The translations under genes and the position numbers were made by a program. 9,286 nt of DNA, taken from Bacillota bacterium (GTDB taxonomy: Bacteria > Bacillota > Dethiobacteria > DTU022 > JAAZDU01). The notes under the pieces were generated by a model. It ran no database searches and was not told the origin of the DNA. It saw nothing but the letters and a program-made list of their open reading frames with translations. The stretch covers positions 1 to 9,286 of the forward strand of contig JAAZDU010000279.1 of assembly GCA_012512665.1 (NCBI GenBank), in the 5' to 3' direction. Below, one piece after another: positions 7,282 to 9,286 of this stretch. The first letter of the stretch is position 1. Every line of letters begins with the position of its first letter.

Positions 7282-7296
7282 GGAGAGATTAATATG
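7282..7296 (+). promoter_or_regulatory. Ribosome binding site deciding the start of the first MinD/ferredoxin gene
   Basis: GGAGAG (7282-7287) lies six bases before ATG at 7294, and translation from there begins MIITVASGKGG, the normal N-terminus of this family. An in-frame ATG at 7270 would add eight residues (MTKSGEIN) and has only a poor Shine-Dalgarno, so 7294 is preferred. Confidence 0.7.
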
Positions 7297-8157
7297 ATCA
7301 TAACTGTTGCTAGCGGCAAGGGCGGCACCGGCAAGACAACGGTAGCTGTCAACATGGCGCTTTCTCTAGATCAGAAAGAGGCTTTGCAGTTTTTGGATTG
7401 CGACGTGGAAGAGCCCAATGCGCATTTTTTTTTAAAACCTGATATTAGTTCATCAGAGCCAGTTAGTATACCTGTACCTAATATTGATGAGGCTAAATGT
7501 ACATTTTGCGGTAGGTGCAGCGAGGTCTGCGCTTTTAATGCCATTGCCGTTCTTATAGACCACGTTATGACTTTTCCCGAGCTCTGCCACGGCTGCGGCG
7601 GCTGCTCTTATTTTTGCCCGGAGAAAGCCATCAGTGAAGTGCCGCGGGAAATAGGGCTGGTGGAGAAAGGTAAAGCAAAAGGGATAAACTTTTTACACGG
7701 GCGTTTAAATCCGAGGGAAGCTATGTCGCCGCCTTTGATTAAAAGTGTTAAGGATCATGCCGACAGGGATGGTACCGTTATTATAGATGCCCCTCCGGGC
7801 ACGTCCTGCCCGGTGGTGACGTCAGTTAAGGGAAGCGATTTTTGTCTTCTAGTTACTGAGCCGACACCTTTTGGTTTAAACGACCTGCAGCTGGCAGTGC
7901 AAATGTTAAAGAAAATGGATATCCCTGCTGGCGTACTGATAAACCGCTCCGATATTGGGGACAGCCAGGTTGAAGATTATTGCCAGAGGGAGGGTTTACC
8001 CACCCTGCTCAAACTTCCCTGGAACAAGGAGTTAGCCAGGCTCTACGCACGAGGCGAGCCGATTGTAAGGCATTCTGACGGCTGGAAAAACAGCTTTCAG
8101 GGGCTCTGGGCTAAAATCAGGGAGATAGTAGAGGACAAGAGTATAAAGAGAGTATAA
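7294..8157 (+). CDS. MinD/ParA-type ATPase with two-[4Fe-4S] ferredoxin insert (first copy)
   Basis: From ATG 7294 this is a 287-residue SIMIBI P-loop ATPase. It shows deviant Walker A GKGGTGKTT (8-16), switch I FLDCDVEEPN (33-42) and Walker B VIIDAPPGTSCP (162-173). Between them, at about 65-112, sits a bacterial-type ferredoxin insert with two full CxxCxxCxxxC motifs: Cys69/72/75/79 and Cys98/101/104/108. The usual Pro after the fourth cysteine is Ala in the first motif and is kept in the second. Such proteins occur, often in pairs, beside NifX/ORP-like genes in anaerobes and are presumed to couple ATP hydrolysis with electron or cluster transfer; the exact reaction is not established. The gene starts 33 bases after the NifX-like stop and belongs to the same operon. 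It is not a cell-division MinD: there is no sign of a C-terminal membrane-targeting helix and no MinC/MinE neighbour. Starting at 7270 would give 295 residues. Confidence 0.92.
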   Translation: MIITVASGKGGTGKTTVAVNMALSLDQKEALQFLDCDVEEPNAHFFLKPDISSSEPVSIPVPNIDEAKCTFCGRCSEVCAFNAIAVLIDHVMTFPELCHGCGGCSYFCPEKAISEVPREIGLVEKGKAKGINFLHGRLNPREAMSPPLIKSVKDHADRDGTVIIDAPPGTSCPVVTSVKGSDFCLLVTEPTPFGLNDLQLAVQMLKKMDIPAGVLINRSDIGDSQVEDYCQREGLPTLLKLPWNKELARLYARGEPIVRHSDGWKNSFQGLWAKIREIVEDKSIKRV

Positions 8158-8174
8158 AAAGAGGATATAAAAGG
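8141..8174 (+). repeat. Short degenerate TATAAA-type tandem repeat at a gene junction
   Basis: Three near copies of a unit of about 10 bases follow each other: GTATAAAGAG (8141-8150), AGTATAAAAAGAGG (8151-8164) and ATATAAAAGG (8165-8174). They span the end of the first MinD/ferredoxin gene and the start of the spacer. Replication slippage could lengthen or shorten the C-terminus or spacer. No regulatory role is evident. Confidence 0.4.
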
Positions 8175-8195
8175 TAGAAAAAGAAGGAGATAGCC

Positions 8196-9053
8196 ATGAA
8201 AGAGATAACCGTTATTAGCGGTAAGGGCGGCACCGGGAAAACCTCCCTAGTTGGTTCTTTTGCCGCTCTTGCTTCTGGGGCGGTTTTTGCTGACTGTGAC
8301 GTAGATGCTGCCAACTTGAGCCTTATCATGCGCCCCCGCCTTAAGGAAACCACTGTTTTTAAAGCCTCTAGGGAGGCTTTTATTTTATCAGATAAATGCA
8401 ACAAGTGTGGACTTTGCCGAGAACTATGCCGTTTTGGAGCCATTACGGAAGATTTTCGAGTAGATCCTCTCAGCTGTGAAGGTTGTGGTGTTTGTTTTTA
8501 TGCCTGCCCGGAAAAAGCTATCAGCTATGAAGAGGTTATCTCCGGGCATTGGTTTGTTTCTGACACACCATATGGCCCCCTGGTGCATGCCAAATTGGGG
8601 GTAGCCGAGGAGAATTCCGGTAAATTAGTGACCACGGTGAGGAACAAGGCCAGGGAAATTGCCGAGGAGGAGAACAAAAAGCTTATTCTTACAGATGGTC
8701 CCCCGGGGATAGGCTGCCCTGTTATCGCTTCTTTGGCAAACAGCTCTTTAGCCCTTATTGTTACCGAGCCAACTCTCTCTGGAATTCACGACATGGAGCG
8801 GGTTATCAAGGTGTGCAGCCATTTTAGAGTGCAGCCCTGCGTCTGTATTAATCGCTATGACCTTGATGAAGGCAACGCGCGGGAGATAGAAAAGTACTGC
8901 AGACAGAACAAAGTGCCTGTTGCCGGCAAAATACCATTTGATAAACTGGTAACAGAGTCTATGGTGCAGGGTGTTCCCGTAGTAGAGTTTACTGATAGCC
9001 CTGTCTCGCGCAGTATCGTTAAAACATGGAAATATTTAAAAAATAATTTGTAG
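8196..9053 (+). CDS. MinD/ParA-type ATPase with two-[4Fe-4S] ferredoxin insert (second copy)
   Basis: This 285-residue paralogue of the preceding gene has the same order of parts: deviant Walker A GKGGTGKTS (9-17), switch I FADCDVDAAN (31-40), a ferredoxin insert at about 64-110 with Cys68/71/74/78 and Cys94/97/100/104, and Walker B ILTDGPPGIGCP (164-175). Both cluster motifs are complete, but here too the first lacks the Pro after the fourth cysteine. The two copies share motifs and diverge elsewhere, which suggests an old duplication and a heteromeric pair. ATG 8196 has an excellent AAGGAGAT (8184-8191) ribosome binding site. The gene is 38 bases after the previous stop and ends the operon. 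Family context suggests ATP-driven electron or cluster delivery to the NifX-like protein or an unidentified client. Homologous paired ATPases occur in orange-protein gene clusters of sulfate reducers. Confidence 0.93.
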   Translation: MKEITVISGKGGTGKTSLVGSFAALASGAVFADCDVDAANLSLIMRPRLKETTVFKASREAFILSDKCNKCGLCRELCRFGAITEDFRVDPLSCEGCGVCFYACPEKAISYEEVISGHWFVSDTPYGPLVHAKLGVAEENSGKLVTTVRNKAREIAEEENKKLILTDGPPGIGCPVIASLANSSLALIVTEPTLSGIHDMERVIKVCSHFRVQPCVCINRYDLDEGNAREIEKYCRQNKVPVAGKIPFDKLVTESMVQGVPVVEFTDSPVSRSIVKTWKYLKNNL

Positions 9054-9080
9054 TTTTGTTCGTTGAGGATCTTGAACAGT

Positions 9081-9106
9081 AGAATAAAGCTTGTCTTCTT
9101 TTTTTT
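9081..9106 (+). terminator. Weak candidate terminator after the operon
   Basis: A T-rich run including eight consecutive T residues (9099-9106) follows a poor AGAA (9081-9084) / TTCT (9096-9099) pairing around an AAGCTT palindrome. A longer imperfect repeat, TGAGGATCTT (9064-9073) with AAGAGCCTCA (9109-9118), encloses the region but leaves the T run in its loop. Neither is convincing. The operon could end here or further downstream. Confidence 0.25.
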
Positions 9107-9211
9107 GTAAGAGCCTCATAATAATAAAATATACAGTGTTTTGACATCGAAGCCCTACAGTAACTTGACACTATCCCCAGGTGCTTTCTCCTCGGATTTT
9201 AGTTGCAGGTG

Positions 9212-9220
9212 TGCTATAAT
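9212..9220 (+). promoter_or_regulatory. Extended -10 promoter for the downstream gene
   Basis: TGCTATAAT is a perfect extended -10 element (TG at 9212-9213, TATAAT at 9215-9220). The -35 position at 17-bp spacing reads TCGGAT (9192-9197), only three of six, as tolerated by extended -10 promoters. The predicted start near 9227 falls in the first of two ATCTAAA repeats. Confidence 0.6.
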
Positions 9221-9222
9221 AT

Positions 9223-9254
9223 ATCTAAAAGCATCTAAAGTGTGATATCTTAAA
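9223..9254 (+). repeat. ATCTAAA short repeats just downstream of the last promoter
   Basis: ATCTAAA occurs at 9223-9229 and 9233-9239, a spacing of 10 bases or one helical turn. A looser copy, ATCTTAAA, lies at 9247-9254. Their place at the transcription start and the helical spacing could mean an operator, but the units are short and AT-rich. Confidence 0.35.
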
Positions 9255-9286
9255 GCGGATTATGCAATAAGAGGTGGTTATTAAGG

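Larger units (their letters stand above)
9054..9286. other. Non-coding 3' region leading to a gene outside the window
   Basis: This 233-bp stretch holds no credible coding frame. It contains the weak terminator candidate, two TTGACA boxes without matching -10 boxes (9141-9146 and 9165-9170), an extended -10 promoter and short ATCTAAA repeats. It ends with AGAGGTGG (9270-9277), which resembles the ribosome binding site used at 2590-2596. The ATG at 9262 meets a stop after one codon, so the next gene must begin past the window edge. Confidence 0.6.

Noticed and set aside
7270..7293. Alternative ATG start for the first MinD/ferredoxin protein
   Set aside because: It would add eight residues before the family-typical MIITVASGKGG start and lacks a good ribosome binding site, whereas GGAGAG lies six bases before ATG 7294. 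It is not excluded outright.
9141..9170. Two TTGACA boxes as tandem promoters
   Set aside because: Neither has a TATAAT-like box 16-18 bases downstream.

Overview
The window reads as part of a chromosome of an anaerobic, Gram-positive-type bacterium, most likely a member of the Clostridia (Bacillota). This is an inference from family content: a copper-amine-oxidase-N/GH18 wall protein, a guanylyltransferase-phosphomutase fusion, and a NifX/Mrp/ferredoxin-MinD cluster. Strong GGAG-type ribosome binding sites, frequent TTG/GTG starts and consensus promoters agree with it. Every convincing gene is on the + strand. I see no RNA gene, mobile element or CRISPR array.

Region 1 (1-2411): the 3' part of a secreted-type protein with copper-amine-oxidase-N repeats and a GH18-like barrel, closed by a clear intrinsic terminator, then the Y-family DNA polymerase IV gene (dinB) starting at TTG.

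Region 2 (2412-5157): a 192-bp gap with a candidate promoter and an AT-rich palindrome, then an 829-residue protein. It joins a sugar-phosphate nucleotidyltransferase, a left-handed beta-helix and a phosphomannomutase-like domain. The mutase domain keeps its fold signatures but has lost the recognisable catalytic loops. A strong terminator follows.

Region 3 (5158-9053): a five-gene operon behind a perfect TTGACA-N17-TATAAT promoter whose -35 lies in a GACATATGTC palindrome. The genes are an IscU/NifU-type scaffold, an Mrp/NBP35 ATPase, a tandem-domain NifX-like protein with a His/Cys-rich tail, and two different MinD-type ATPases, each carrying a two-[4Fe-4S] ferredoxin insert. The set looks like a machine that builds, carries or inserts a metal-sulfur cofactor. 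It resembles the Mrp/ORP (orange protein) systems of sulfate reducers, with the Mrp and NifX parts as separate overlapping genes. The client is not known. This is the most interesting part of the window.

Region 4 (9054-9286): non-coding. It has a weak possible terminator, then an extended -10 promoter, short repeats and a ribosome binding site for a gene that starts beyond the window.
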